A stretch of 64,000 nucleotides of DNA. It comes from an uncultured Ectothiorhodospiraceae bacterium (lineage in GTDB: Bacteria > Pseudomonadota > Gammaproteobacteria > CAMYNG01). The notes below the pieces were generated by a model. The model was not told where the DNA came from and ran no database searches. It saw nothing but the letters and a program-made list of their open reading frames with translations. Below, in pieces: positions 24,608 to 35,016 of the stretch. The DNA lies in NCBI GenBank assembly GCA_947259765.1, contig CAMYNG010000004.1, forward strand, positions 38,140 to 102,139. The letters are read 5' to 3'. Both the position numbers and the translations under genes were made by a program. Every line of letters starts with the position of its first letter. The first letter of the stretch is position 1.

Positions 24608-25501
24608 CTACGCCGTCGGTACAGTTTTTTGGTTACCGTGTGCGATTAATTGATCCAGCATTGCCGTTGCGGCATTGGATAACGTACGACGTGCATGCCA
24701 GACGACACCAAGTTGGCGTTGCATATCAATACCAGCAACTTTGACGGGTCGTACCTCATCGTCGGTCATTGACGTCGGCAAGACCGACCAACCCAAGCCG
24801 ATGCTGACCAACATGCGGATGGTTTCAAGATAGTTGGTCGACATTGAGACCTGCAAGGGTACTTCCAACGGCGCAAAGGCCTGCTCCACCAACTCACGCG
24901 TAAATGTCCCCTTGGCCGGCAAGATTGCCGGCATGGTGGCCAGTTCTTCTATGCTTAGCGATGAGCGGTGCGCGAGCGGGTGCCCGGCGGCAAGCACCAC
25001 GTCCAAAGGATCGGACCAGACACGTTTTTGCTGCAAATCGGCTGTAGCTTGCAGGGGCAGGGTTACAATACCGAGCTCGAAATCGCCATGCAGCACAGCC
25101 TGGCAGGCGGCTTCTGAATCCATAAAGTGCAGATCCAGATGTACGGTTGGCCAGGCGGCGGTGTACTTGCGAAGTACGGGCGGAAGTCGGTGCAGGCCAA
25201 TGTGGTGACTGGTCCCGACACTGAGCAGACCGCTCACTTCGCCGGACAAGTTGGAGAGCGCACGCCGGCTGTCGACGACCTCTTCAAGGATGCGGCTGGC
25301 ACGGGGTAGCAGGGCCCGGCCGGCTTCGGTCAGGTTGACCTGCCGACCGATGCGGTCGAACAACGCAACACCCAACTCGGTTTCCAGTCCGGAAATACGT
25401 TTGCTCACCGCGGGCTGGGTGACAAACAATTGCTGCGCAGCGGTAGAGAATGAGCCGGTTTCCGCCACGGCGGAGAAAGCTTGCAGGTTCGCGATGTCCA
25501 T
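24608..25501 (-). CDS. LysR-family regulator divergent to leuC
   Basis: 297 residues. The winged helix-turn-helix is FSAVAETGSFSTAAQQLFVTQPAVSKRI, the linker helix RIGRQVNLTEAGRALLPRAS, and the effector domain begins GLLSVGTSHHIGLHRLPPVL. Divergent transcription from leuC and a 147-bp shared intergenic region strongly suggest it controls leuCDB, possibly with a branched-chain pathway intermediate as effector. Nitrogen or aromatic roles cannot be ruled out. Confidence 0.88.
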   Translation of the reverse strand: MDIANLQAFSAVAETGSFSTAAQQLFVTQPAVSKRISGLETELGVALFDRIGRQVNLTEAGRALLPRASRILEEVVDSRRALSNLSGEVSGLLSVGTSHHIGLHRLPPVLRKYTAAWPTVHLDLHFMDSEAACQAVLHGDFELGIVTLPLQATADLQQKRVWSDPLDVVLAAGHPLAHRSSLSIEELATMPAILPAKGTFTRELVEQAFAPLEVPLQVSMSTNYLETIRMLVSIGLGWSVLPTSMTDDEVRPVKVAGIDMQRQLGVVWHARRTLSNAATAMLDQLIAHGNQKTVPTA

Positions 25502-25648
25502 GGTCGGTAGTCTCTGGTTACAATCACATTCCTAATATTTATATGATATATGAAAATAATGAATTTGAGTAATACTAATGCTGTGTCGTAGACTCACCGC
25601 ATCAACCAAACGACAACACCAATCAGTTTTCTTTGAGGAGAATTTGTC
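25502..25648. promoter_or_regulatory. LysR-leuC divergent control region
   Basis: An AT-rich block with an interrupted palindrome (AATATTTATATGATATATGA, near 25533-25552) lies between the regulator and leuC and is a plausible LysR box overlapping the regulator's promoter. leuC has a strong ribosome site (TTTGAGGAGAA). The exact operator cannot be fixed by eye. Confidence 0.4.
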
Positions 25649-27055
25649 ATGGCTGGCCAGACCTTATACGACAAGCTTTGGGATGCGCATAAAGTCCGTG
25701 AGAACGAAGACGGTTCCACACTCCTTTATATCGATCGGCAACTGGTTCATGAGGTGACTTCTCCACAGGCCTTCGAAGGATTGCGGCTCGCCGATCGAAA
25801 ACCGTGGCGCGTTGACACTAACCTCGCAACTCCGGATCACAATGTGCCTACCACCGATCGGCAGCAGGGCATCAGCGACCCGGTTTCCCGCCTGCAGGTG
25901 GAGACCCTTGACGAAAATTGCGCGAGCTTCGGTATCACAGAATTCAAAATGGATGACGTGCGCCAAGGCATTGTTCATGTCATCGGTCCTGAGCAGGGTG
26001 CGACCTTACCCGGCATGACGGTCGTCTGTGGCGACTCGCATACCTCAACCCACGGCGCGTTTGGCGCACTGGCGTTCGGTATTGGCACTTCGGAAGTGGA
26101 GCACGTGTTGGCCACCCAATGTCTGGTGCAGCAAAAATCCCGCAGTATGCTGGTCAGCGTGGACGGTCAATGTGCTCCCGGTATTTCTGCGAAGGATATC
26201 GTGCTTGCCGTCATTAGTGAGATTGGTACCGCCGGCGGCACGGGCTATGCGATAGAGTTTGCCGGCGAGGCGATCCGTAATTTGTCTATGGAAGGTCGCA
26301 TGACCGTATGTAACATGACCATTGAAGCCGGTGCACGTGCCGGCATGGTGGCGGTCGACGATAAGACCCTAGATTACGTAAGCGGACGCCCCTTTGCTCC
26401 GCAAGCGGACCATTGGGAGCAGGCCGTGTCCGCTTGGCATGAGTTGCACAGTGACGCCGACGCAGAATTTGATCGTGTTGTGCGCATTGATGCCGCGTCG
26501 ATTCAACCGCAAGTTACCTGGGGAACTTCGCCGGAGATGACCGTAGCGGTGGGTGATCGCGTGCCGGATCCGGCGGCCGAGTCCGATCCGGTCAAGCGAG
26601 AGGGTATGGGCGCAGCGTTGGCGTACATGGGGCTGGAGCCACGCATGGCGGTAACGGATATTCGGCCGGACAAGGTGTTCATTGGATCGTGTACCAACTC
26701 CCGAATTGAGGATTTGCGTGCCGCCGCAGCAGTGGCCCAAGGGCGCATGGTAGCGGGCACAATCAAGCTTGCGATGGTAGTTCCCGGCTCCGGCCTGGTG
26801 AAACAACAGGCCGAGGCCGAAGGTCTGGATCGAATTTTTGTCGATGCGGGTTTTGAATGGCGCGAGCCGGGGTGTTCAATGTGTCTGGCCATGAACGCTG
26901 ACCGGTTGGAACCCGGCGAGCGTTGTGCGTCTACGTCGAATCGCAATTTCGAAGGGCGTCAGGGGCAGGGCGGACGCACACATTTGGTGAGTCCGGCAAT
27001 GGCCGCGGCCGCAGCAGTTGCCGGACACTTTGTTGATGTTCGGGATTTGGACTAA
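25649..27055 (+). CDS. leuC: 3-isopropylmalate dehydratase large subunit
   Basis: 468 residues of the aconitase superfamily. [32 protein letters not shown] and the [4Fe-4S] cysteines in [13 protein letters not shown] and [11 protein letters not shown] are all present. With LeuD it isomerises 2- to 3-isopropylmalate in leucine synthesis. The leuC-leuD gap is unusually long (320 bp) because a palindromic repeat element lies in it. Confidence 0.97.
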   Translation: MAGQTLYDKLWDAHKVRENEDGSTLLYIDRQLVHEVTSPQAFEGLRLADRKPWRVDTNLATPDHNVPTTDRQQGISDPVSRLQVETLDENCASFGITEFKMDDVRQGIVHVIGPEQGATLPGMTVVCGDSHTSTHGAFGALAFGIGTSEVEHVLATQCLVQQKSRSMLVSVDGQCAPGISAKDIVLAVISEIGTAGGTGYAIEFAGEAIRNLSMEGRMTVCNMTIEAGARAGMVAVDDKTLDYVSGRPFAPQADHWEQAVSAWHELHSDADAEFDRVVRIDAASIQPQVTWGTSPEMTVAVGDRVPDPAAESDPVKREGMGAALAYMGLEPRMAVTDIRPDKVFIGSCTNSRIEDLRAAAAVAQGRMVAGTIKLAMVVPGSGLVKQQAEAEGLDRIFVDAGFEWREPGCSMCLAMNADRLEPGERCASTSNRNFEGRQGQGGRTHLVSPAMAAAAAVAGHFVDVRDLD

Positions 27056-27117
27056 ATAACTGATCCGAATTCTATTTAACTTGCGGCAGACAGTATTGAG
27101 ACATAGTTTTGCGGGGA

Positions 27118-27312
27118 GCAGGAACACGACCGGTGTCCGAAAAGACACGCCGTAAATACTTTCTTTGCTACGCGTCCAGCTCCGCAAAGAAAGTCCAGGG
27201 CGCACATCCGTGTGCGCCCGCTCGTTTTGGGAGCGCCAAAACTCGCCCCTGTAGGCTCGAGGGCCGCGTCCGTGCGGCCCACGGTCTTTCCGGACACCGG
27301 TCGTATTCCTGC
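27118..27312. repeat. Composite palindromic repeat between leuC and leuD
   Basis: The 195-bp element has terminal inverted repeats of about 29 bp with two mismatches: GCAGGAACACGACCGGTGTC... (27118-27146) against ...GACACCGGTCGTATTCCTGC (27284-27312). Inside lie four perfect hairpins: CTTTCTTTGC/GCAAAGAAAG (27159-27193), GGGCGCACA/TGTGCGCCC (27198-27219), GTTTTGG/CCAAAAC (27224-27242) and GGGCCGC/GCGGCCC (27261-27280). The fold is a long stem carrying four arms. No coding sequence. It resembles genomic REP/MITE-type elements. Confidence 0.8.
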
Positions 27313-27318
27313 CTGACA

Positions 27319-27357
27319 GATCACTTCAGTCAACGTGATCTAGTTTTTGGGATTGTT
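27319..27357 (+). other. Weak hairpin with T run before leuD
   Basis: GATCAC (27319-27324) and GTGATC (27335-27340) are perfect inverted repeats with a 10-base loop, followed by TAGTTTTTGGGATTGTTTTTT. It could act as a partial terminator within the leu operon, just behind the composite repeat. The short stem makes strong termination doubtful. Confidence 0.35.
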
Positions 27358-27375
27358 TTTTAGAGAGATGTAAAA

Positions 27376-28020
27376 ATGGAAAAATTTGCAACATTGAACG
27401 GTATCGTAGCGCCCTTGGATCGCGCGAATGTGGATACCGATGCCATCATTCCGAAACAGTTTTTAAAGTCCATCAAGCGTACAGGCTTTGGACCTAACCT
27501 GTTTGACGAATGGCGCTACCTGGATCACGGTGAACCCGGCAGGGACAATTCCGGTCGGCCACTTAACCCGGACTTTGTTTTAAACCAGCCGCGTTATCAG
27601 GACGCGCAAATTTTGTTGGCACGCGACAATTTTGGCTGCGGATCCAGTCGTGAGCATGCCCCCTGGGCCTTGCTGGATTATGGCTTCCGTGTTGTCATTG
27701 CACCTGGTTTCGCCGACATCTTTTTCAACAACTGTTTCAAGAACGGTATTCTGCCGATTGTGCTGGATGCCTCGATAGTCGATCAGTTTTTTAAAGAAGT
27801 GACGAAAACCGAGGGCTATCGTTTGATCGTCGATCTTGCTGCGCAGGAGATCAAAAGTCCGGCGGGCCAGGTTATACCGTTCGAGGTTGAGGAATTTCGT
27901 AAGCATCGCTTGCTTAACGGCCTGGATGATATCGGTCTGACGCTGCAACATGCCGACGACATTCGCGCCTATGAACAACGGCGTAAGCTGGATGCGCCCT
28001 GGTTGTTTGATGCACCTTAA
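27376..28020 (+). CDS. leuD: 3-isopropylmalate dehydratase small subunit
   Basis: 214 residues with the swivelling-domain signatures: [20 protein letters not shown], the phosphate-binding [13 protein letters not shown] and [20 protein letters not shown]. It forms the heterodimeric isomerase with LeuC. leuB starts 24 bp later. Transcription from leuC must read through the repeat element to reach this gene unless a separate promoter exists. Confidence 0.97.
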   Translation: MEKFATLNGIVAPLDRANVDTDAIIPKQFLKSIKRTGFGPNLFDEWRYLDHGEPGRDNSGRPLNPDFVLNQPRYQDAQILLARDNFGCGSSREHAPWALLDYGFRVVIAPGFADIFFNNCFKNGILPIVLDASIVDQFFKEVTKTEGYRLIVDLAAQEIKSPAGQVIPFEVEEFRKHRLLNGLDDIGLTLQHADDIRAYEQRRKLDAPWLFDAP

Positions 28021-28044
28021 TTTTTAACGAGACGAATTAGTAAC

Positions 28045-29127
28045 ATGAGCAATAAGATTTTAATCCTTCCCGGTGACGGTATCGGCCACGAAATCGTCGC
28101 CGAGGCCGTCAAGGTCATCGACTTTCTGGTGCGCGAGGCGGGTCTTAAGGTTGAAACTGAATCGGCGTTGGTGGGCGGCAGTGCCTATGATGCTCACGGT
28201 ACGCCGTTACCGGACGCCACGCTGGCGCTGGCGAAGGAGTCGGATGCCGTATTACTGGGCGCAGTCGGAGGTTACCAGTGGGAATCGCTCGACATGGCCG
28301 TGCGTCCGGAAAAGGGATTGTTGGGGCTACGTGCGGGTCTGGAACTGTTTGCAAATCTGCGGCCGGCGATCCTTTACCCGCAACTGGCGGGGGCGTCGAC
28401 ACTGAAAGCGGAAGTCGTTGCCGGTCTGGATATTATGATCGTGCGCGAGCTCACCGGCGGAATTTATTTCGGTCAACCGCGCGGCGTGGAAACCTTGGAA
28501 AATGGCGAGCGTCGCGGATTCAATACATTGGTGTATGCGGAGTCGGAGATCCGCCGCATTGCTCAGGTGGCGTTTGAAATCGCACGCAAGCGTGGTTCCC
28601 AACTGTGTTCGGTCGACAAGGCTAATGTTTTGGAGTGCACCGAACTGTGGCGTGAGGTCGTGACCGATATGGGTAAGGACAATTCCGATATCGAGTTGAG
28701 TCATATGTATGTGGATAATGCCGCTATGCAATTGGTGCGTGCGCCCAAGCAGTTTGACGTTGTGGTGACCACGAATATGTTCGGCGATATTTTGTCCGAT
28801 GCTGCTGCCATGCTCACCGGTTCAATTGGCATGCTGCCGTCGGCATCACTGGATGTGAGCGGCAAGGGTATGTATGAGCCCATACACGGTTCGGCACCGG
28901 ATATCGCCGGCCAAGGGGTGGCGAACCCACTGGCGACAATATTGTCGGTTGCGATGATGTTGCGCTATTCACTGGATGAACCGGCGCTGGCATCGCGTAT
29001 CGAAGCCGCTGTGAGCAAGGTGCTCGATGATGGTCTACGCACCGCAGACATCTTTAGTGAAGGTACACAACGCGTCGGCACGTCGCAGATGGGTGATGCC
29101 GTGGTCGCCGCGTTGCAGGCAGATTAA
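28045..29127 (+). CDS. leuB: 3-isopropylmalate dehydrogenase
   Basis: 360 residues of the isocitrate/isopropylmalate dehydrogenase family. [20 protein letters not shown] opens the fold, and [15 protein letters not shown] and [20 protein letters not shown] are the substrate and metal signatures; [19 protein letters not shown] binds NAD. It performs the oxidative decarboxylation giving 2-oxoisocaproate. Adjacent to leuCD and asd as in many gammaproteobacteria. Confidence 0.97.
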   Translation: MSNKILILPGDGIGHEIVAEAVKVIDFLVREAGLKVETESALVGGSAYDAHGTPLPDATLALAKESDAVLLGAVGGYQWESLDMAVRPEKGLLGLRAGLELFANLRPAILYPQLAGASTLKAEVVAGLDIMIVRELTGGIYFGQPRGVETLENGERRGFNTLVYAESEIRRIAQVAFEIARKRGSQLCSVDKANVLECTELWREVVTDMGKDNSDIELSHMYVDNAAMQLVRAPKQFDVVVTTNMFGDILSDAAAMLTGSIGMLPSASLDVSGKGMYEPIHGSAPDIAGQGVANPLATILSVAMMLRYSLDEPALASRIEAAVSKVLDDGLRTADIFSEGTQRVGTSQMGDAVVAALQAD

Positions 29128-29155
29128 ATTTTTAAATTAAATTCTCAGGGGAAAG

Positions 29156-30274
29156 ATGATGAAACGCGTGGGTTTGATTGGCTGGCGGGGCATGGTCGGT
29201 TCGGTGTTGATGCAGCGGATGCAAGCCGAAGCGGATTTCGATCACATCGAGCCGGTGTTCTTTTCCACTTCGCAGGCCGGGCAGGCCGCACCCGATGTGG
29301 GTCGTGACATCCCACTGCTCAAGGATGCCAATGACATTGATGAGCTCAAGGCGATGGACATCATTGTCACCTGTCAGGGTGGCAGCTATACCAAGGCGGT
29401 TTACCCGCAACTGCGCAGTGCCGGCTGGCAGGGCTACTGGATCGACGCGGCATCGGCATTGCGCATGGACTCAGAAAGTATCATCGTGCTCGACCCGGTC
29501 AACAACGACGTTATTTTGCAGGGACTGCAAAACGGCGTGCGCACGTTCGTGGGTGGCAACTGCACCGTGAGCTTGATGTTGATGGCTATCGGCGGTTTGT
29601 TCCAGCACGGTCTGGTTGACTGGATCACGCCGATGACTTATCAGGCGGCATCCGGTGCAGGTGCACAGAACATGCGTGAACTGTTACGCCAAATGGGTGC
29701 GGTGCATGACGCTGTGAAATCATTGAATGACGATCCGGCCAGTGCAATTTTGGAAATCGATCGTCAGGTGGCGGAGTTTGTGCGCAGTGACGCCTATCCT
29801 GCCGAAAATTGGGGCGTGCCGCTGGCGGGCAGTCTGATTCCCTGGATCGACAGTGAGCTCGACAGCGGTCAGAGTCGCGAAGAGTGGAAGGCCGAGGCGG
29901 AAACTAACAAGATCCTGGGTCGAGAGGATAAGCCGATACCCATTGATGGGATCTGTGTTCGCGTTGGTGCCATGCGTTGCCACAGCCAGGCATTGACGAT
30001 CAAACTTAATCGCAATGTACCTCTGGATGAAATCCATGACATGTTGGCCAAGGCCAACGATTGGGTAAAGGTGGTTCCCAATGAACGTGACGTTACCATG
30101 CAGCAACTCACACCGGCCGCGGTCACCGGTACGCTGGATGTGCCGGTGGGTCGTTTGCGCAAGTTGACCATGGGCGACGAGTACCTTGCTGCGTTTACGG
30201 TTGGTGACCAGTTGCTCTGGGGTGCTGCCGAACCCTTGCGTCGTATGTTACGGATCACTTTACAGCACGCCTGA
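29156..30274 (+). CDS. asd: Aspartate-semialdehyde dehydrogenase
   Basis: 372 residues. It starts at a tandem ATGATG behind [27 protein letters not shown] is the NADP loop, and [17 protein letters not shown] holds the catalytic Cys, as in the enterobacterial enzyme. It reduces aspartyl phosphate to the semialdehyde feeding lysine, threonine, methionine (metZ is downstream) and peptidoglycan. The gene ends near a strong hairpin. Confidence 0.97.
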   Translation: MMKRVGLIGWRGMVGSVLMQRMQAEADFDHIEPVFFSTSQAGQAAPDVGRDIPLLKDANDIDELKAMDIIVTCQGGSYTKAVYPQLRSAGWQGYWIDAASALRMDSESIIVLDPVNNDVILQGLQNGVRTFVGGNCTVSLMLMAIGGLFQHGLVDWITPMTYQAASGAGAQNMRELLRQMGAVHDAVKSLNDDPASAILEIDRQVAEFVRSDAYPAENWGVPLAGSLIPWIDSELDSGQSREEWKAEAETNKILGREDKPIPIDGICVRVGAMRCHSQALTIKLNRNVPLDEIHDMLAKANDWVKVVPNERDVTMQQLTPAAVTGTLDVPVGRLRKLTMGDEYLAAFTVGDQLLWGAAEPLRRMLRITLQHA

Positions 30275-30287
30275 GAGTACATTTCTT

Positions 30288-30314
30288 GCTGCGGCGAATT
30301 GTTATCGCCGCAGC
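30288..30314. terminator. Hairpin after asd
   Basis: GCTGCGGCGA, seven-base loop ATTGTTA, then TCGCCGCAGC: a perfect 10-bp stem 14 bp after the asd stop. There is no T run on the plus strand, so it is either a weak or factor-assisted terminator or a transcript-end stabiliser. Confidence 0.55.
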
Positions 30315-30785
30315 TAATCAATAGCGCGAAAATACGTTACACTTATAGGCCAAGCCGTTGTTGTTTTTCTGTTTTCATTGCTCCACGTAGTTGCTGTTTG
30401 ACACCGATGTGTTACGACGTCGAGCAACAGCGGTTGATTGCTACTCAGGTACGTACCCAGGGCCGTACCGGCAATGCGTGGAATTTGAAACAATTCGGCT
30501 AAGTAAGCTTACGGTCAGTTCACGACTGACAGGGAACAGGCCAGGTCAGGTTATTTTTCGCGCCGATCTGCCTAAATACTTAAATTCACTTAAAGATTGC
30601 CGACATATAGCTGTATCTGCCAATTTACCGAAGTGCTGAGGTGACACCCAGAATAGGGTGGGGAGACCACAGGCCGAATCTCCGCGAAGGGTGTTCAAAC
30701 AGGTCAAATTTTGGTAAAAGGCTATTTATAAGCTATAGTTAGTGCAACTTTATAAAGATTATTCTAGGTTTTTGGGCCCAAGTAT
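30315..30785 (+). promoter_or_regulatory. fimV upstream region with alternative stem pairings
   Basis: No gene is seen in this 470-bp stretch. CACCC (30645-30649) can pair with the near GGGTG (30656-30660) or, as TGACACCC, with the distant GGGTGTTCA (30689-30697); GGAGA and TCTCC (30662-30683) form a hairpin inside the second option. Possible -10 boxes (TATAAG, TATAGT) lie later, near 30729-30741, so the structure may be upstream of the main promoter rather than in the transcript. Confidence 0.35.
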
Positions 30786-33700
30786 ATGAGCAAAAAACTG
30801 ATTTCCTTGGCGTATGCCACGGCGGTAGGGTGTAGTCGTCAGATTCGGCAAAGGAATTTGGCAAAAAATGCGGTAGTTTTGGGGGTATTGCTCGGTTTTC
30901 TGGCATTACCGATTTCGGTTTATGCGCTGGGTTTCGGCGGCATTAAGCTGAATTCGGCGCTGAACGAGCCTTTTGACGCCGAAATTGAATTGTTGTCTGC
31001 GACTGCCGCGGACGTTGAAGGTCTGCAGGTAAAGGTGGCCGATCGAAACGCCTTCGCACGTGCCGGCGTTGACCGTCCGTCCTTCCTCAACAAGATCAAA
31101 TTCAAGGTAGAGCGTCGCTCCAGCGGAAGCTACTTTGTTCGCATGACCACTGTGCAGCCTGTGCGCGAGCCGTTCATGAATTTCCTGCTGGAAATGGATT
31201 GGCCGAACGGACGAATGTTGCGTGAGTACACGGTGCTTCTTGACCCGCCAGACTTGTTTCATCGCCAACCGACCGTCGTACAGTCTCCGGAAACCGAACC
31301 ACCTGCGGAAGTCATTCGCATTGAGCCTGAACCGCTGGCAGTAGAACCGGAGCTGGCACCCGAGCCTTCAGTCCAGACTGCACCGGAGCCACTGTTTATA
31401 CCGGAGCCGGAACCGGTGGCTGCTGAGCCCGAGCCAACGCCGATTGCTGAGCCGGAACCCGAATTGGCACCCGCCCCCGAACCTGTGGCGGAAATCGCAC
31501 CGGAACCAACGCCGGAGCCTATTCCTGAGCCGGCCCCCATTGCTGAAGAACAGCTGGCTGTTACACCGGAGCCTGAACCTTTTGTTGAGGACCAGCTTTT
31601 CCCGCTTATTCCACTTAGCGACTATCGCGAACCCCGGGATAGCGATTTCGATCAACCGGCTGGCGTTACGGATTTTTCCGAGACGGAAACCGCGCCGGAA
31701 TTTCAGGTTGAAGAACTGACCGCCGAACCACCGATCACGGGTGATCTCGACCACGGTTTAACCAGGAAAGGCGATAATCTCTGGACCATCGCAGAAAAAA
31801 TGCGTCCGAGTGATTCAACCACCATCTATCAGGTCATGATGGCGCTGGTGAACAGCAATCCGGAAGCGTTTGTGGACGGTAACGTGCATCGCATGAAGGT
31901 CGGGCACGTCATGCGCATCAGTGATCCGAGCCTGCTGTCTGCCATGAGTTCCCAGGAGGCGGCTGCGGAGTACCGACGCCAGACGGAAGCCTGGGACCAG
32001 TTCCGTGAATCAGTCGCCCAAGTCGAAACCACTGAGCAGCCGTTGCTGGCCGGTGATACCGAAACTCCGGTTGCCGAAGTTGCCACTACGGAGCCGCAAG
32101 GAGAGCTGACCGTTGAACCGACCAGCGGTGAAGCCTCGGTCGGTGGCGGTGTGCAGGAACAGGCCGAAGCCCAGTCCGAAGAGCTCATTGCCTTGCGGGA
32201 TGAAGTCAACCAGGCTGTCGAACAGGCGCGCAATGACCCCAACGCTGGACCCGAGCAGCACGCCCGACTGGGTATGTTGATGGAGGAATTGGAACGCCTC
32301 GAGCGTATGGTTACGATCGAGGACGAACAATTGGCCGCGCTACAGGCGGAACTTGGTAAAATCGAGGAAGCGAAACTAGCGGCGGCAGCCGAAGCTGCAG
32401 CGGCTCCTGCTCCTGAGGAGCAAGCACCTGCCGAGGAGGTTGCTACAGAAGCGGCGCCCGCGATGGAGGAAGACGCGGGTACAGAGACAGGAATGGCTCC
32501 GACCGACGAGGTGCCTGCTGAGTCAGACGCAGTTTCCGAAGCCGAAGTGATCCCTGCCGAAGAGGATTCAGACGCGGCTCCGGAACAGATGGCTGGAGCG
32601 GAAGTTGACGCACCTCAAGCTACAACCCCCCCTGTTGCCGAGACACCGGCGGAACAGCCTGAAGAACCCGGAATCGTGGGACAGATCCTGGGCTGGTTGG
32701 GTGGAATCGGCGGGTTTTTTGCCGGGCTGGTCGGTGCGCTAACGGGTAATCCCATGATGATTGGTATTGCTGCCGCAGTGATCATTGTGCTGTTACTGGG
32801 TGTGGTGATTCTACGCAGACGCCGGGCGTCAGCCGATGCGGGTGAGAGTATCCTTACCGGCGACGCGACGGCAGCGCCGGCCGTGGCCGCGGCTGAAGTT
32901 GCCGGACCGGTCTCTGAGGAATCTTCCTTCCTGAGCGATTTTGCAATTAGCGGTATGAACGCGATCCAGGCCGAAGACACCGAAGTGGATCCGGTGACCG
33001 AAGCGGATGTATTCATGGCCTATGGACGCTACGAAGCGGCCGAAGAACGCCTGAAAGATGCCATTCGTAACGAGCCCGGCCGTAATGAGCTGAAGCTGAA
33101 ACTTATTGAATTGTTCTACACCACCAAGAACAAGCCGCAATTTGAAGCCGCCGCGGAAGAATTGTATGCCGCGCTGGGCGACGATGCCGCGGCCGATGTG
33201 GGTTGGGAAAAGGTGCTGGGTATGGGTGCCGAACTGGCGTCTGACAATCCGTTGTTTAAAGCCGCCGCCGAAGCCGGTGCGTCGTCGGATTCAATTGACG
33301 TCGGAAGCAGCATGACCGAAAGCGAGATTATGGATATCGGACTGGATACCGGAATTTTCCAGTCGCAGGAGCTGTCGCAGGAAACACCCGTCGCTGAGGT
33401 CAGCGGCGCTGAAACCATGGTCACCTCCTCAGACAATCTGGATTTCAATCTCGACACGGCACTTGAGCCGGATACCCAGTCCACAGGCTCGTCCGAAATG
33501 GCTCTGGACCTGGGCGGCATGGGGCTCGATTTTGATGAAAATACGCAGGCCGTGACCGAATCTGAGGCCGCGGCTGCTTCGTCTGAAGGCGGTGCTGGGG
33601 AGGCTCGTGACTCCAAGCCAAGTGAGGCCTTTGATCTCGATACGACCTTTGCTGAGCCGACCAAGAGCGAGGAGTTTGATCTTGGAATGGATGCCGGGAC

Positions 33701-34049
33701 AGTCAAGAGCGAAGAGTTTGACCTCGCCGGCGGGATGGAAAGTCAGGAATTCGAGTTGGGCCCTGAAACCAGCCAGGAATTTGAGCTGGATTTACCGGAT
33801 ACGACGTCGGTTGATCTAGGAGCCAAAGCTGATGACGCTTTGCTCGACATGAACCTGGAAGCCGCTGATGCGGTCGACACGGATCTTGGCGGTGCGGCAG
33901 ACGAAGTCGGAACCAAGTTGGATCTGGCCAAGGCCTATATCGACATGGGCGATCCGGACGGCGCGCGCAGTATTCTGGACGAGGTCCTGGAAGAGGGTGA
34001 TAACACCCAGAAACAGGAAGCGCAACAGCTGATGCAGGAAATCGGTTAG
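30786..34049 (+). CDS. fimV: FimV-family polar hub protein
   Basis: 1087 residues. After a signal/N-terminal segment, LGFGGIKLNSALNEPFDAEI marks the FimV N-terminal periplasmic domain. A Pro/Glu-rich stretch (about 165-265) precedes a LysM peptidoglycan-binding motif (LTRKGDNLWTIAEKMRPSDS, about 320). A coiled coil (about 470-540) and a membrane span near 656-675 (IGIAAAVIIVLLLGVVIL) follow, then a long acidic cytoplasmic region ending in the FimV TPR unit (LDLAKAYIDMGDPDGARSIL). FimV proteins organise the cell pole, type IV pili and chemoreceptors. asd-fimV-truA is standard gammaproteobacterial order. Confidence 0.93.
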   Translation: MSKKLISLAYATAVGCSRQIRQRNLAKNAVVLGVLLGFLALPISVYALGFGGIKLNSALNEPFDAEIELLSATAADVEGLQVKVADRNAFARAGVDRPSFLNKIKFKVERRSSGSYFVRMTTVQPVREPFMNFLLEMDWPNGRMLREYTVLLDPPDLFHRQPTVVQSPETEPPAEVIRIEPEPLAVEPELAPEPSVQTAPEPLFIPEPEPVAAEPEPTPIAEPEPELAPAPEPVAEIAPEPTPEPIPEPAPIAEEQLAVTPEPEPFVEDQLFPLIPLSDYREPRDSDFDQPAGVTDFSETETAPEFQVEELTAEPPITGDLDHGLTRKGDNLWTIAEKMRPSDSTTIYQVMMALVNSNPEAFVDGNVHRMKVGHVMRISDPSLLSAMSSQEAAAEYRRQTEAWDQFRESVAQVETTEQPLLAGDTETPVAEVATTEPQGELTVEPTSGEASVGGGVQEQAEAQSEELIALRDEVNQAVEQARNDPNAGPEQHARLGMLMEELERLERMVTIEDEQLAALQAELGKIEEAKLAAAAEAAAAPAPEEQAPAEEVATEAAPAMEEDAGTETGMAPTDEVPAESDAVSEAEVIPAEEDSDAAPEQMAGAEVDAPQATTPPVAETPAEQPEEPGIVGQILGWLGGIGGFFAGLVGALTGNPMMIGIAAAVIIVLLLGVVILRRRRASADAGESILTGDATAAPAVAAAEVAGPVSEESSFLSDFAISGMNAIQAEDTEVDPVTEADVFMAYGRYEAAEERLKDAIRNEPGRNELKLKLIELFYTTKNKPQFEAAAEELYAALGDDAAADVGWEKVLGMGAELASDNPLFKAAAEAGASSDSIDVGSSMTESEIMDIGLDTGIFQSQELSQETPVAEVSGAETMVTSSDNLDFNLDTALEPDTQSTGSSEMALDLGGMGLDFDENTQAVTESEAAAASSEGGAGEARDSKPSEAFDLDTTFAEPTKSEEFDLGMDAGTVKSEEFDLAGGMESQEFELGPETSQEFELDLPDTTSVDLGAKADDALLDMNLEAADAVDTDLGGAADEVGTKLDLAKAYIDMGDPDGARSILDEVLEEGDNTQKQEAQQLMQEIG

Positions 34050-34202
34050 GCAAGGCGTTTACACTGCTGGTCTATTCGATATAGCCGGCAGTTGTAAACA
34101 AAGCCGGTCTGCGACGCCGAGCCGATCTGTCGGTCCTGAACAAAATCCCTGAATACCGTGAAACCAGTTTCGGTCCGCTAATTGCCTGCCGACATCGTGC
34201 GC

Positions 34203-34982
34203 ATGAGAATCGCCCTGGGAATCGAGTACGACGGCTCTGCATTTTGTGGTTGGCAGATCCAGGATCACAGTCCGTCAGTACAGGCGGTTGTTGAAGCGGC
34301 TTTATCCAAAGTGGCGACTCAAGCCATACGTGTCAAATGTGCAGGACGCACGGACACGGGCGTTCATGCGATCGAGCAGGTGGTGCATTTCGACACTGAA
34401 ATTGATCGGCCAGCCCACGCATGGGTTTTCGGCACCAACTCCAATTTGCCCACCGCCGCGAGAGTGCGCTGGGCGCAGCCTGTCAGCAGCGAGTTTCACG
34501 CACGATTTTCAGCAGTTCGCCGGCGCTATCGCTACGTGATTATTAATCGTAACGTGCGTCCCACTTTTCTTGCGCAGCGCGCGGTGTGGGATTATCGTCC
34601 TCTGGATATTACGCGCATGCAGGCTGCCGCCAAGCACTTGCTCGGTAAGCATGACTTTTCCTCCTATCGCGCGTTGGCTTGTCAGGCAAAAAGTCCAGTC
34701 AGGAACTTGCAACGGCTGGAGGTGAGCCGGCAGGGCGAGCTTATAATGCTCGATTTGGAGGCCGACGGGTTCTTACACCACATGGTGCGTAATATTGCCG
34801 GCGTGCTGATGACCATTGGCGCCGGCGAGCGTGAACCCGACTGGTCGGCAGAGGTACTGGCGCACCGGGACCGAACACTTGGCGGAGTAACCGCACCTGC
34901 GTGCGGTCTTTATTTGATGGCAGTAAGCTATCCGCAGGAGTTTACCTTGCCTCAGCTTTCGTCAACGGCAATGGTTTGGTAG
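34203..34982 (+). CDS. truA: tRNA pseudouridine(38-40) synthase
   Basis: The start is ATG 34203 (MRIALGIEYDG), where family similarity begins; the track's TTG 34182 adds seven non-conserved residues. The catalytic Asp lies in KCAGRTDTGVHAIEQ, and FHARFSAVRRRYRY and DGFLHHMVRNIAGVL are the other signatures. It modifies U38-U40 in anticodon arms. It opens a tightly packed run with trpF, trpB, trpA and accD. Confidence 0.95.
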   Translation: MRIALGIEYDGSAFCGWQIQDHSPSVQAVVEAALSKVATQAIRVKCAGRTDTGVHAIEQVVHFDTEIDRPAHAWVFGTNSNLPTAARVRWAQPVSSEFHARFSAVRRRYRYVIINRNVRPTFLAQRAVWDYRPLDITRMQAAAKHLLGKHDFSSYRALACQAKSPVRNLQRLEVSRQGELIMLDLEADGFLHHMVRNIAGVLMTIGAGEREPDWSAEVLAHRDRTLGGVTAPACGLYLMAVSYPQEFTLPQLSSTAMVW

Positions 34983-35016
34983 TCTGGCGCGATTTGGCTG
35001 GAGATATGTCGCGGCT

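Noticed and set aside
27076-27363. ORFs across the leuC-leuD gap (84 and 85 residues)
   Set aside because: They are translations of the palindromic repeat element and have no protein-like pattern.
31259-31754. Gly/Ser-rich minus-strand ORFs inside fimV
   Set aside because: They are shadows of the Pro/Glu repeat region of FimV on the other strand.
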